Of a DNA stretch of 45,465 bases, positions 8,270 to 16,259 are shown piece after piece. Source of the stretch: Flavobacteriales bacterium (GTDB lineage Bacteria; Bacteroidota; Bacteroidia; Flavobacteriales_F; PHOS-HE28); the NCBI GenBank assembly GCA_019912395.1, contig JAIOIH010000074.1, positions 1 to 45,465 on the forward strand, in the 5' to 3' direction. Both the position numbers and the translations under genes were made by a program. Every line of letters begins with the position of its first letter. Positions within the stretch are counted from its first letter, which is position 1. A model generated the notes under the pieces. The model saw only the letters and a program-made list of their open reading frames with translations. It did not search any database and was not told where the DNA came from.

Positions 8270-9283
8270 TCAATCCACCAACAAATTGCACCCTCGCAGA
8301 TCGCTCTTGTCAAATCGCCCCAACACCTCAAAACTGCCATCCGCGTGTACCCGCCCCAAGTCCTGTGTGCTGATGAACGGGCAGCTCGCGATGTTGCACA
8401 GGTCGATCACGTCGATGCCACCGGTGCGCCCATGTGCCACGCGCGCGAATGGATCGTTCACATCCCGCGCCAACACCTGCATCCACGACGGGCACCGATA
8501 GATCCCCTCTCCTTGTGACCACGCTTGCGAGAGCAGCTCGGTCATACCGTACTCGCTGTGGATCTTTTCCACGGTGAAGGCCTGCTTCAGAATGCCGTGC
8601 AATTCCTCGCGCACCATCTCCGGTCGCCTTCCCTTCATGCCGCCGGTCTCCAGGATCACCGTGTGATCCAGTGGCATCGGGTGCTTTTCCGCCAGGTCCA
8701 GCAGGGCGAAGGGCACGCCGATGAGCATGGTCTGAATGCCGTCCGATTCTCCTTTGCGAAGCAGTTCGGCAAGGCCATCGAGGTCCTGCAGCCAAGTGCC
8801 GCTGCGGGCATCGCCGCTCAATTCGATCAGCTTTTGGGCCATGTACACCAGTGAACTGCCCGGCCGCTCCAAGTAGGCCGGGAGCAAGGCGAGGATCCGC
8901 CAACGGGAAGGACGACCGTACTCGGCGCTGAAGGACTCCGTGAAGGAACGCTCGTACAGTGCAGGCCAGGGTACGTGATGCGTGCTGGTGGCCGGCCCCG
9001 TGGTGCCGCTGCTGGTGAATTGAAGCGATGCCTCCAGTCCATCCAGCAGTACCCGGCGATCCCGGAAAAGACCAATGGGAAGGAATGGGACCCGATCGAT
9101 CGACGTGATCCCGGAGGGATCGATGCCCAATGCCCGGAGGTATTCGCGGTACACCGGGTTGTGCTCCGCATGCAAGGTGAACAGCTCCATGGCCAACGCG
9201 TGGAAATCGGCCCGATCGTGCACCCCGAACGGCCGTTCCTGCATGGTGGCGGCTGCAATGGGGCCGGACGCGGCGTCGTTCAT
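8270..9283 (-). CDS. LuxE-like acyl-protein synthetase / acyltransferase
   Basis: A 337-residue protein resembling the LuxE/PaaK branch of the adenylate-forming enzymes, which activate or transfer acyl groups. Recognisable parts are the Ser/Thr/Gly-rich loop QFTSSGTTGPATS (about residues 88-100), typical of AMP binding, ILETGGMKGRRPEM, and HSEYGMTELLSQAW, the conserved Y-GMTE motif of the superfamily. The C-terminal DLGRVHADGSFEVLGRFDKSD matches the hinge region. It is shorter than full acyl-CoA ligases, as expected for LuxE. Many Bacteroidota carry such genes without lux partners, and no reductase or luciferase lies nearby. The substrate is unknown. An internal ATG at 9244 is an alternative start. 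Confidence 0.8.
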   Translation of the reverse strand: MNDAASGPIAAATMQERPFGVHDRADFHALAMELFTLHAEHNPVYREYLRALGIDPSGITSIDRVPFLPIGLFRDRRVLLDGLEASLQFTSSGTTGPATSTHHVPWPALYERSFTESFSAEYGRPSRWRILALLPAYLERPGSSLVYMAQKLIELSGDARSGTWLQDLDGLAELLRKGESDGIQTMLIGVPFALLDLAEKHPMPLDHTVILETGGMKGRRPEMVREELHGILKQAFTVEKIHSEYGMTELLSQAWSQGEGIYRCPSWMQVLARDVNDPFARVAHGRTGGIDVIDLCNIASCPFISTQDLGRVHADGSFEVLGRFDKSDLRGCNLLVD

Positions 9284-9290
9284 ACTTTTG
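9283..9290 (+). promoter_or_regulatory. Bacteroidota -7 element (TACTTTTG)
   Basis: TACTTTTG is an exact match to TAnnTTTG and ends 11 bases before the ATG at 9302. It supports that start and a separate promoter for the lipoprotein gene, divergent from the acyl-protein synthetase gene. Confidence 0.7.
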
Positions 9291-9301
9291 TGGTATCAGC
9301 C

Positions 9302-9793
9302 ATGCGGATCACGGGAACAAAAGTATCAGGAGCCATGCTGCTTACGGCGGTGCTCTTTTCAGCCTGCCTGAAAACGGAGGAGTTCCCCAAGGAACCCCAC
9401 ATCGAGTTCAAGTCCTATGAGCAACGTCCCGATTCGGCGGAGCTCACCATTTCGTTCACTGACGGCGACGGGGATATCGGCCTGGACCAAGGGGATACCC
9501 TTTCCCCCTACAATCCGGGGAGCCACTGGTACCACAACTTTTTTGTGGACTACTACAAAATGCAGAACGGGGAATGGGAGCTCCAGCAGTTCACCCTGCC
9601 CTTGTACTACCGCATCCCGGTGATCACGCCCACGGGGCAGAACAAGGCATTGGAGGGCGATATCACCGTACAGATCAGTCCCCAGGTATTGCCTCAAACC
9701 CCGGGGGATACGGTGCGCTTCAGTGTGCGGATAGCGGACCGCGCCCTGCACGAGAGCAATACCGTGTTCACGGACGCCATCTTGGTGCAATAG
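9302..9793 (+). CDS. Hypothetical lipoprotein with DGDGDIG motif
   Basis: A 163-residue predicted lipoprotein. The N-terminus has a hydrophobic stretch and a lipobox (LLTAVLFSAC) ending at about residue 20. It is followed by a beta-rich domain with SFTDGDGDIGLDQGDT, an Asp-rich loop common in uncharacterised Bacteroidota surface lipoproteins, which may bind calcium. The end, VRFSVRIADRALHESNTVFTDAI, fits a beta sandwich of the kind often annotated only as hypothetical in this phylum. The ATG at 9302 is chosen from the promoter element and the signal sequence; a longer in-frame extension would overlap the divergent gene. Function unknown. Confidence 0.75.
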   Translation: MRITGTKVSGAMLLTAVLFSACLKTEEFPKEPHIEFKSYEQRPDSAELTISFTDGDGDIGLDQGDTLSPYNPGSHWYHNFFVDYYKMQNGEWELQQFTLPLYYRIPVITPTGQNKALEGDITVQISPQVLPQTPGDTVRFSVRIADRALHESNTVFTDAILVQ

Positions 9794-9895
9794 CGGAGTG
9801 CAGTGGTCAGGCCGCAGGTGCAGGCAACGCTGCCTCTCCATGTTCGGAGCTGGCCCGCGTAGCTCGTAGTGGTCCGCGTTATCAGCGTTCCATCC

Positions 9896-11149
9896 TCACC
9901 GCTGATCCCCGCCCTTCACCACATCCTCCCAGAAGGTGATCTCATCCTCATTGTTGATGCTGATCCGTGCGATGTCGTTGTACGTGGTGATCATCCCCGT
10001 GACGCACACTTTGCGGCCTTGCAGGAAGGTTTCGGGATCGTAGGAGAAGTTGGGGCTGTTCGAGTCCCATACCGTGGCGTAGAAATCCTGGTTCGGGTAC
10101 ATGCGGTCGAAGTTGAGGTAGAGCGCATTGGCCTTTTTGGTGCGGCGTGTGCTCACCACGGTGCCACAGATGGTGGCCTTGTTACCGATGTGGTACTTGG
10201 CCTGCGTGGTGCTGAAGCGACCACCGGGCAGCGGAGGGATCAACGGGGCCACTTCGCCCATCGCCCGGTCGCCTTCGCCATACCAGTCCTGCGTATTGTG
10301 CATGGCCTCGATGCGGTTCTCCAGCGTATCGTCCAACGCGGGGTACAGGTCCAGTCCGGAGAGCTTTTCCACACTGTCGATGGAGCACGCGTAGGTCAAT
10401 AGCCCATGGTCGTTGAGGCCGTTGCTCATCACGAAGGCGATGCCCTTTTTCACCGGTGCGTCGAGGTCCACCATCGCTTTGAAAAAGTAGGGCGGTGCGC
10501 TCACGTCCGCCTCGGCCTTGGGCTTGTTCAGCAGCGGCATGTCCGGGCCGAGGATGGGCGCGGTGACCACGAACACCCGGTGCCCGGAATAGTGGACGTA
10601 GCGGCGCATCCAGTCCTCCAGGTCGGCCCAGGCACCGCGGTTCAGCTCCGGTTTCTGGGGAGCGATGTTGCTGTAGAAGTAGGTTGCCTTCAGCGCATCA
10701 AGGCTCCAGCGCATGTCGGCGCTCGGCACCATGTGGCCACGGTCGTAGCCGCTGTACCAGTAGCTGGTGATCAACGCGGTGTTGGTCTTGATCAACGGGT
10801 CCGGCAGGAAAGTGTCGATGCGTGCCAGGTTTCCTTCCATGATGTCCGGCATGATGATGTGCGCGGTCCACTTCGGCACCTTGTAGGTATCGTTCCACAC
10901 CAGTGCATGTCCGGGGTGGACCACCACTTCGTCGCCTGCGGCCAGTGCGGGATAGCCCCATTGGGCAAGATCGTGCCCCATTACGGCGAGCTTGGCCTTT
11001 TCCAATCGGGCTCGGACCGAGTCCAATTGGGATTGCAGTTGGGCGAATTCCCCTTGGATCGTGCGGAGCTTGGCATCCTCGGTGGTTTGGGCGAAACAGG
11101 TGGTGAAGGCGAGGAGCGCGATCAAGGGTGCAATGTGGCGGATGTTCAT
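9896..11149 (-). CDS. Secreted DNA/RNA non-specific endonuclease with C-terminal OB-like domain
   Basis: A 417-residue predicted exported nuclease of the NUC1/Serratia type. The signal peptide runs to about residue 20 (LLAFTTCFAQ). A short coiled coil (about 25-56) precedes the nuclease domain, whose signature DRGHMVPSADM (136-146) holds the catalytic His; the downstream NIAPQKPELNRGAW supplies the metal-binding Asn. The last 100 or so residues (HIGNKATICGTVVSTRRT to GRKVCVTGMITTYND) look like an OB-fold nucleic-acid-binding domain. The enzyme probably degrades extracellular nucleic acid for nutrients. Its start overlaps the stop of the upstream glycosyltransferase gene by four bases. Confidence 0.88.
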   Translation of the reverse strand: MNIRHIAPLIALLAFTTCFAQTTEDAKLRTIQGEFAQLQSQLDSVRARLEKAKLAVMGHDLAQWGYPALAAGDEVVVHPGHALVWNDTYKVPKWTAHIIMPDIMEGNLARIDTFLPDPLIKTNTALITSYWYSGYDRGHMVPSADMRWSLDALKATYFYSNIAPQKPELNRGAWADLEDWMRRYVHYSGHRVFVVTAPILGPDMPLLNKPKAEADVSAPPYFFKAMVDLDAPVKKGIAFVMSNGLNDHGLLTYACSIDSVEKLSGLDLYPALDDTLENRIEAMHNTQDWYGEGDRAMGEVAPLIPPLPGGRFSTTQAKYHIGNKATICGTVVSTRRTKKANALYLNFDRMYPNQDFYATVWDSNSPNFSYDPETFLQGRKVCVTGMITTYNDIARISINNEDEITFWEDVVKGGDQR

Positions 11150-12240
11150 GCGGATGTAGGAGATGAGGTTCGCCGTTGGATGATCAAGCGTGCAAGTTCG
11201 CTCAAAGCCGGGAGAAGTTCGGCGGTTTTTTGAATGGTGGGGGCAGCGCCCGGAGGGTTGGTCAGCGCGGATGCAATATCAAGCCGGTGTTGTTCCTGGA
11301 TGAGGTGACTGCCGTGTTTTCCATGCATCCGGCCAAGGTATTCCTGTTCCGGCTGGCCCGGCGTGGGGACAAGAAGTGCGCCGCGACCGATCGCGTCCAG
11401 GTCCATCAACGTGGAATAGCCCGTGCGGCTGATGATCAGTTCCGCGTGGATCAGGGCATTGCAAAGGGCCTCGGCGTTCAGATGCCCGATCAGTAGGGTG
11501 TTTCCCTTTTGAATGTTCTGGGTACCCGGATTTCCGGTGATCACCACGTGCGAACCTTCGATCGGCAGCAACTGGGCGAGCACTTGCCTCTCCAACATCG
11601 CACGCTGCGGCTCCGGCCCACTGATCACCGCCACGATGCGATCCGGGACTGGCGATATTGACGATGCATCTGGTTTGAACCGGCTGAGCGGTCCGATGTA
11701 TCGCGCGTTCCCGGGCATGTCGGTCCCGTGCGACAGTTCCCCGGAAAGACCGGGCATTTCCGCGTGGTCCGGGATCCAGCACAGATCAAAGCGGTCGATG
11801 TATTGCCTGTTGATCCGCCGGGCAACACCTTGAGCGAAGGGCGAAAAGGGAAATACCTGATGCGTGATCAATACGCTGGGAATGTCCGCTGTGCGTATGC
11901 CGAAGCGCTGGTCACTGATCACCGCATCAAGGCGCAATTCGTGTCGCAGCTGGTTGAAGGCGAGCTGTTCCTTCCTCGCTTGGCGCAGCATCGCCGGTAT
12001 CTGTTTCGCCATGGCCCAGGCCTGCGAACCACCGCTGCCGTAGCGCACTTCCAGGCCGGGGATGCGCACATGTTCCAGCTCCGGGAACTCATCGCGCAGC
12101 AAGGCAAGAGGACCCTTGTCCGCACCGATCACCGGAACAGCACCCTGCTTCAACAGCTCCTGGATGACCGGAACACAGCGCGCGGCGTGCCCCAAGCCCC
12201 AATCGAGCGGGGCCACCAGGATGCGTGCGCCAGTGAACAT
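11146..12240 (-). CDS. MurG-like glycosyltransferase (family 28 C-terminal type)
   Basis: A 364-residue GT-B-fold glycosyltransferase. The N-terminus ILVAPLDWGLGHAARC carries the GxGHxxR motif of the MurG/UGT group. The C-terminal half has VVITGNPGTQ and a donor-binding stretch, AELIISRTGYSTLMDLDAIG, with the usual sugar-nucleotide-site pattern (S-x-G-x-S-T). It is not MurG itself: the flanks lack mur genes and the sequence follows the generic family annotated as glycosyl transferase in Bacteroidota. The acceptor is unknown. It is the first gene of a two-gene minus-strand unit with the endonuclease. A GAACTTCG -7-like element ends four bases before the ATG. Confidence 0.8.
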   Translation of the reverse strand: MFTGARILVAPLDWGLGHAARCVPVIQELLKQGAVPVIGADKGPLALLRDEFPELEHVRIPGLEVRYGSGGSQAWAMAKQIPAMLRQARKEQLAFNQLRHELRLDAVISDQRFGIRTADIPSVLITHQVFPFSPFAQGVARRINRQYIDRFDLCWIPDHAEMPGLSGELSHGTDMPGNARYIGPLSRFKPDASSISPVPDRIVAVISGPEPQRAMLERQVLAQLLPIEGSHVVITGNPGTQNIQKGNTLLIGHLNAEALCNALIHAELIISRTGYSTLMDLDAIGRGALLVPTPGQPEQEYLGRMHGKHGSHLIQEQHRLDIASALTNPPGAAPTIQKTAELLPALSELARLIIQRRTSSPTSA

Positions 12241-12262
12241 GCCGCGAAGTTCGTATTGAAAC

Positions 12263-12346
12263 CAAGAGGTGCCGAGTACTGAGTAGCCGTCGTCAAGCGC
12301 GGCATTGTACTCGGTACTCAGTACCCAATACCCGGTACCGATCCAT
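12263..12346. repeat. GTAC-rich palindromic intergenic element, copy A
   Basis: The 33 bases at 12307-12339 begin GTACTCGGTAC and end ACCCGGTACC. They match 23735-23767 at 30 of 33 positions (differences at unit positions 12, 14 and 28). A partly inverted arm (ccgagtactgagta) lies at 12274-12287. The element sits between the divergent glycosyltransferase and trmB genes. Confidence 0.8.
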
Positions 12347-12394
12347 CAAACTCCGTGTTTCCCTGTGTCCCTGTGCCTCTGTGGTTTTCCTTAC

Positions 12395-12402
12395 GAACTT
12401 TG
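12395..12402 (+). promoter_or_regulatory. Bacteroidota -7 element (GAACTTTG)
   Basis: GAACTTTG has the full TTTG core and the A of the TA pair. It ends 10 bases before the trmB ATG at 12413. Confidence 0.5.
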
Positions 12403-12412
12403 CCGCTCCGAC

Positions 12413-13090
12413 ATGGGCAAGAACAAGCTCTCCCGCTTCGCCGAGAACGCCACGTTCGATCACGTGGTGCAGCCCTCGTTCGCGGAGCTGCAAGCGGCGG
12501 AACTGCCATTGAGGGGCAAGTGGAACAGCGGTTTTTTCAAGCGCGATGCTCCGCTGGTACTGGAGCTGGGCTGCGGCGGCGGCGAATACACCGTGGGCTT
12601 GGCGCAACTGCGCCCGGGGAAGAACTACATCGGCGTGGACATCAAGGGCGCAAGGATCTGGCGCGGCGCGAGAACGGCGCATGAACGGGGCCTGGCCAAC
12701 GTCGGCTTCCTGCGCACGCACGTGGACCACATCCTGCGCTGTTTCGGCAAACATGAGGTGGACGAGATCTGGCTCACCTTCAGCGATCCGCAGATCGGAA
12801 AGGCACGCAAACGCCTCACGAGCCCGCTCTTCCTGGCCCGCTACAAGGAGATCCTCAAGCCCGGCGGCATCATCCATCTGAAGACCGACAGCCCGTTGCT
12901 CTACGAATACACCTTGGAGCAGATCGCGGAGCACAAGCTGCGCACCGAGGAAAGCAGCGCCGACGTGTATGCCGAGCTGATGCCGCGCATTTCACCGGAA
13001 GAGCAAGCGGTGATGAACATCCGCACCTACTACGAAAGATTATGGTTGGAAGAAGGGCGGACGATCCACTATGTGCGTTTTGGTTGGTGA
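12413..13090 (+). CDS. trmB: tRNA (guanine-N7-)-methyltransferase
   Basis: A 225-residue SAM-dependent methyltransferase that makes m7G46 in the tRNA variable loop. The SAM-binding motif is LELGCGGGEYTVGLA (about residues 46-60), followed by YIGVDIKGARIWRGA. The TrmB signature DEIWLTFSDPQIGKARKRL holds the Asp of the usual FPDPWPK-like motif, here as TFSDPQ. The C-terminus is YYERLWLEEGRTIHYVRF. Length is normal. The ATG at 12413 is chosen over an in-frame upstream extension that would run through the GTAC repeat and a ctgtgtccctgtgcctctgt phrase. Confidence 0.92.
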   Translation: MGKNKLSRFAENATFDHVVQPSFAELQAAELPLRGKWNSGFFKRDAPLVLELGCGGGEYTVGLAQLRPGKNYIGVDIKGARIWRGARTAHERGLANVGFLRTHVDHILRCFGKHEVDEIWLTFSDPQIGKARKRLTSPLFLARYKEILKPGGIIHLKTDSPLLYEYTLEQIAEHKLRTEESSADVYAELMPRISPEEQAVMNIRTYYERLWLEEGRTIHYVRFGW

Positions 13091-13104
13091 AGAACGCGGA
13101 GGGT

Positions 13105-13186
13105 TTTACCACAAAGGACACGAAGGGCGCAAAGAAGATCCCTCCTCAAAGTCTTCGTGCTCTTTGCGTCCTTTGCGGTCTACAAC
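13105..13186. repeat. Imperfect inverted repeat of the CTTTGCG family
   Basis: The left arm at about 13105-13137 (accacaaaggacacgaag, gcgcaaag) pairs imperfectly with the right arm at about 13151-13182 (cttcgtgctctttgcgtc, ctttgcggt). The right arm ends 11 bases before the ATG at 13187. Its ctttgcgtcctttgcggtcta is nearly the same phrase as that directly before tyrS. Confidence 0.75.
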
Positions 13187-13552
13187 ATGAAAAAGCGCAG
13201 CCTGCAGAACGATGCCGTCCAAGAGCGCGACTTCTTCGCCGATGTCATGGACGTGGTGCGCCAGATCCCGCGAGGCCGGGTGACGAGCTATGGGGCCATC
13301 GCGCGTTACATCGGTGCTGCGCGCAGTGCCCGACTGGTGGGCTGGTGCATGAACAACGCCCACGCCGTGAAGCCCACGGTGCCCGCTCACCGCGTGGTGA
13401 ACCGCAATGGACTGCTCACCGGAAAGCACCATTTCGGGACGCCCACGCAGATGGAGGAACTGCTGATGAAGGAAGGCGTGAAGGTGAAGGACGATCAAGT
13501 GCTGGACTTCGCGAAGAAGTTCTGGGACCCGGCGGTGGAGCTGCGGTATTGA
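13187..13552 (+). CDS. MGMT-family alkyltransferase-like protein lacking the catalytic Cys
   Basis: A 121-residue protein with the DNA-binding domain of O6-alkylguanine-DNA alkyltransferases: DVVRQIPRGRVTSYGAIARY, GWCMNNA and PAHRVVNRNG. The active-site PCHRV of MGMT is PAHRV here (residues 66-70), so it cannot accept an alkyl group at that position. It belongs with the alkyltransferase-like (ATL) proteins that flip and flag damaged bases for repair; the usual ATL residue at this site is Trp, so Ala is a variation. The ATG at 13187 follows a TTTGCGG repeat by 11 bases. Confidence 0.85.
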   Translation: MKKRSLQNDAVQERDFFADVMDVVRQIPRGRVTSYGAIARYIGAARSARLVGWCMNNAHAVKPTVPAHRVVNRNGLLTGKHHFGTPTQMEELLMKEGVKVKDDQVLDFAKKFWDPAVELRY

Positions 13553-13651
13553 ACGATCGGCGCCGTACCTACAAATAGGGATTTTATTGCGTTTGTGGAC
13601 CAGCGTGTCCATTCCGGTGTACCTTCATCGTGCCGAAAGCGGCAACGGGCC

Positions 13652-14113
13652 ATGATCATTCACACCGAACATAAATGCGAGAACCTGCTGCTGGAGGTAC
13701 AGCCGCGGCAGCGTTTCCTGCGGTCCACGTGGAGCGGCATTTTCGTCGGTGAACGGTACCGCGCGCTGCTGCAACGTGTGATGCATGCGGTGGAAAGGGA
13801 CGCGTTGCGGTACTGGCTCACGGATGCACGCCAGGCCGGTCCGATCAGCAAGGAGGACCAGGCCTGGACCATGCGCGAGTTCACCCCGCAAGTGATGAAG
13901 GCGGGCATCGAACGGATCGCCATCGTGGGCAGCGAGGACCCGCTGAACGCGCAGGCCGTGGAACGCTTCGTGTCCGCCACGCCGGACGAAGCACCGTATG
14001 CCGTCCGCTTCTTCCCGGATCCGTCCATCGCGATGCTCTGGCTGCTGGAGCGCAAGCCCATGCGGGATGCCGCAGGTGAAGCAGCTGCAAGGAGCACTGG
14101 CGGGCAGGCCTGA
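13652..14113 (+). CDS. Small protein of unknown function (STAS/SpoIIAA-like?)
   Basis: A 153-residue soluble protein. I do not recognise it firmly. The layout of alternating strands and helices, with WSGIFVGERYRALLQRVMHAV, YWLTDARQAGPISKEDQAW and IERIAIVGSEDPLNAQAVERF, resembles the small STAS/SEC14-like proteins common in Bacteroidota. There is no signal peptide or membrane segment. The ATG at 13652 is the first Met that keeps the predicted fold; upstream in-frame sequence is unlike protein. It lies 47 bases before the mrp gene, which has its own promoter element. Confidence 0.6.
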   Translation: MIIHTEHKCENLLLEVQPRQRFLRSTWSGIFVGERYRALLQRVMHAVERDALRYWLTDARQAGPISKEDQAWTMREFTPQVMKAGIERIAIVGSEDPLNAQAVERFVSATPDEAPYAVRFFPDPSIAMLWLLERKPMRDAAGEAAARSTGGQA

Positions 14114-14145
14114 CCAAAGGCAGTTCGATCCTCGTCTTTCCGGGG

Positions 14146-14153
14146 TAATTTCG
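14146..14153 (+). promoter_or_regulatory. -7 element (TAATTTCG), seven bases from ATG
   Basis: TAATTTCG differs from TAnnTTTG only by C for T in the core. It ends exactly seven bases before the ATG of the Mrp gene, a spacing repeated at several other genes here. Confidence 0.6.
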
Positions 14154-14160
14154 CGCCACT

Positions 14161-15306
14161 ATGGAAATTACCGAAGAAGCCCTGCAAGCCGCGCTCAGCC
14201 GCGTGGTCGAACCCGACCTGAAGAAGGACATCGTGACGCTGGACCTCGTGCAGGAGATCGTCATCGACGAGAACACCATCAACATCATCGTGGAAGTGAG
14301 CAATCCCGCCATGCACAGCCGCAAGCGGATGGAGGAGGCCGTGATCTTCCAGCTGAAGCAGGCCTTCGGCGACGGGGTGAAGGTGCATGTGAGCGTGCGC
14401 CCCATCAGCGGGGCGCGTGGAGGGCTGCGCAAGGTGCTGCCCTTCGTGAAGCACATCGTGGCCGTGGCCAGTGGTAAAGGCGGCGTGGGCAAGAGCACCA
14501 TCACCGCCAACCTCGCGGTGGGCCTCGCCCAGCGCGGCCTCAAGGTGGGGCTGGTGGATGCCGATATCTATGGCCCCAGCATGCCGCTGATGTTCGATGT
14601 GCTGAAGGAGCGCCCCCGCGTGAAAGCGGTGGATGGCAAGAACCTCATCGTGCCGGTTGAGAATTATGGTGTGCAGATGCTGAGCATTGGTTTCTTTGCC
14701 GATCCCGGACAGGCCATCGCATGGCGTGGTCCCATGGCCAGCAAAGCGCTCGACCAGCTCTTCAAGGATGCCGATTGGGGAGAGCTCGACATCATGCTCG
14801 TGGACCTTCCCCCCGGAACCGGCGACATCCACCTCTCGCTCGTGCAGGCCGTGCCCCTCAGTGGGGCCATCATCGTTAGCACCCCGCAGCCCGTGGCCTT
14901 GGTGGACGCGCGCAAGGGCGTGGGCCTCTTCAACATGCCCAGCGTGAACGTGCCCGTGCTTGGCATCGTGGAGAACATGTCCTGGTTCGTCCCGGCGGAA
15001 GCCATGGCCGGAAGGAGGCTCGCCGACATCCCTGATAAGGAACGCCTACACATTTTCGGGAAGGGCGGTGCCCGCGCATTGGCCGAGGAACTCAAGGTGC
15101 CTTTCATGGCCGAGGTTCCCTTGGTGCAGAGCATCCGTGAAGCTGCCGACGTGGGACGTCCCGCTGTACTTCAAGGTGATACGCCCGCAGCACAGGCCTT
15201 CACGCCCATGTTGGATGCGATGCAGCGTATCTTGGCTGAACTGGATGCGGCACCACCGAAGAAGAAAGTGGCCGACCCGGCCGACGAAATGAGCGTGAAG
15301 CCATGA
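14161..15306 (+). CDS. apbC: Mrp/ApbC-type Fe-S cluster carrier ATPase
   Basis: A 381-residue P-loop ATPase that carries Fe-S clusters to target apoproteins. An N-terminal MIP18/DUF59 domain (about residues 1-90: ALSRVVEPDLKKDIVTLDLV) is fused to the Mrp domain. Its deviant Walker A is GKGGVGKS (105-112), followed by VDADIYGPSMPLMF, MLVDLPPGTGDIHLS and the ENMSWFVP region. The CxxC that bridges the cluster in E. coli-type ApbC is not present after ENMS; as far as I recall, the Bacteroidota proteins have a similar Cys-free loop. The stop overlaps the ATG of the NifU-type gene by four bases, so the carrier and scaffold are co-translated. Confidence 0.92.
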   Translation: MEITEEALQAALSRVVEPDLKKDIVTLDLVQEIVIDENTINIIVEVSNPAMHSRKRMEEAVIFQLKQAFGDGVKVHVSVRPISGARGGLRKVLPFVKHIVAVASGKGGVGKSTITANLAVGLAQRGLKVGLVDADIYGPSMPLMFDVLKERPRVKAVDGKNLIVPVENYGVQMLSIGFFADPGQAIAWRGPMASKALDQLFKDADWGELDIMLVDLPPGTGDIHLSLVQAVPLSGAIIVSTPQPVALVDARKGVGLFNMPSVNVPVLGIVENMSWFVPAEAMAGRRLADIPDKERLHIFGKGGARALAEELKVPFMAEVPLVQSIREAADVGRPAVLQGDTPAAQAFTPMLDAMQRILAELDAAPPKKKVADPADEMSVKP

Positions 15307-15569
15307 GCAGTACAACGCTGATCGACCCCGAAGAGCTTGAACGGCTCAAAGGGCGGGTGAACGATGCCCTGACCGAACTGCGTCCGTTCCTCGAAGCCGA
15401 CAACGGTGACATCACCCTGGAAAGCATCAGTGAGAAAGGCGTGGTGCGCGTGCGGCTGCACGGGGCCTGCAGCAGTTGCTCCATGAGCGCCATGACCATG
15501 AAGGCCGGCGTGGAAGAGGCGATCAAGCGCGTAGCACCGGAAGTGGTAAGAGTGGAGGCATTGAAGTGA
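15303..15569 (+). CDS. NifU-type C-terminal domain protein (Fe-S scaffold)
   Basis: An 88-residue protein consisting only of a NifU C-terminal domain: VNDALTELRPFLEADNGDITL, then GACSSCSMSAMTMKAGVEEAI with the cluster-binding CxxC at C56 and C59. It probably holds a transient [4Fe-4S] cluster and hands it to the Mrp-type ATPase encoded just upstream, with which it overlaps by four bases. A second, longer NfuA-like protein is encoded at 34375-34989. Confidence 0.92.
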   Translation: MSSTTLIDPEELERLKGRVNDALTELRPFLEADNGDITLESISEKGVVRVRLHGACSSCSMSAMTMKAGVEEAIKRVAPEVVRVEALK

Positions 15570-15611
15570 GCACCTTAAGTCATTAGGGGTCCTCCGTGCG
15601 CTATGATGTGA

Positions 15612-15965
15612 TCACGGATGCTTTCGGATCCTCACCTTGTTCTTGTCGATAACGGTGAATGCCCCTTTCAATTCGTTGAGGTGATGTCCGAGCGCCATCA
15701 ACAAACGGGCAACCTAGTCCGGTGGAGGAAAACCGTCCAGCCGGATCAACAGCACGCCTGAGTGAGGAGAACCATTGGCGAATACTAGATCTCCAAAGTC
15801 CTTGTCCTCCGTGATCAATACGCTTTTACCTGCATTCGCGATTTCAAGAACACGCTCATCGTGGGCACCGAGGTCGGATTCATGAATGTCTTGCACAGTG
15901 TGACCAGCGGACCGTAGCGCCCTTATGATATGGCCGTCCACGCTTTCATCCGCGATGAAGTCCAT
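15612..15965 (-). pseudogene. DUF5615 PIN-like toxin interrupted by an in-frame amber codon
   Basis: The frame starts with MDFIADESVDGHIIRALRSA and continues with VLITEDKDFGDLVF, the acidic active-site pattern of DUF5615 PIN-like ribonucleases. At 15714-15716 a TAG codon stops it after 83 residues. The same frame then continues for 33 codons (ending at the TGA at 15612-15614) with LNELKGAFTVIDKNKVRIR, the usual C-terminus of this family. Full length would be about 117 residues, as expected. It is therefore a nonsense-mutated toxin gene, a truncated active form, or (less likely) a suppressed one. It follows the DUF433 antitoxin gene by nine bases. Confidence 0.85.
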
Positions 15966-15974
15966 ATCGCAGGG

Positions 15975-16208
15975 CTACGGAATTGCAGGATACACAATGT
16001 CGTTGTTCACCGCGTCAACCGCAAATAACTGTGCTGCCTTAATGCTGTCGGCCGTGAGGCCCGGGTAACCTGCCAAAAGATCTTCGATACGTTCACCCAA
16101 CGCGATCTTTTGCAGGATCAGGTAGACAGGAACGCGGCTACCCCGGAAGCAGGGCTTTCCGAGCATGACCTCTGGGTCTGATGTGATATGATCACGCCAA
16201 TCGAGCAT
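15975..16208 (-). CDS. DUF433 antitoxin
   Basis: A 77-residue protein with the DUF433 pattern: WRDHITSDPEVMLGKPCFRG, RVPVYLILQKIALGERIEDLL and YPGLTADSIKAAQLFAVDAV, a winged-helix-like DNA-binding fold. DUF433 proteins pair with DUF5615 PIN-like toxins and are thought to bind both toxin and promoter, so the operon is probably self-repressed. The pair here is in the usual order with a nine-base gap. The toxin partner carries a premature stop. A perfect TATCTTTG element ends seven bases before the ATG. Confidence 0.88.
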   Translation of the reverse strand: MLDWRDHITSDPEVMLGKPCFRGSRVPVYLILQKIALGERIEDLLAGYPGLTADSIKAAQLFAVDAVNNDIVYPAIP

Positions 16209-16215
16209 GGTTCTT

Positions 16216-16223
16216 CAAAGATA
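16216..16223 (-). promoter_or_regulatory. -7 element (TATCTTTG) of the toxin-antitoxin operon
   Basis: On the minus strand TATCTTTG matches TAnnTTTG exactly and is followed by seven bases (AAGAACC) and the DUF433 ATG. The transcript is predicted to be leaderless or nearly so. Confidence 0.7.
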
Positions 16224-16259
16224 ACGCCTTTGCCGATCCCTGTACCACTTGACACCCCT

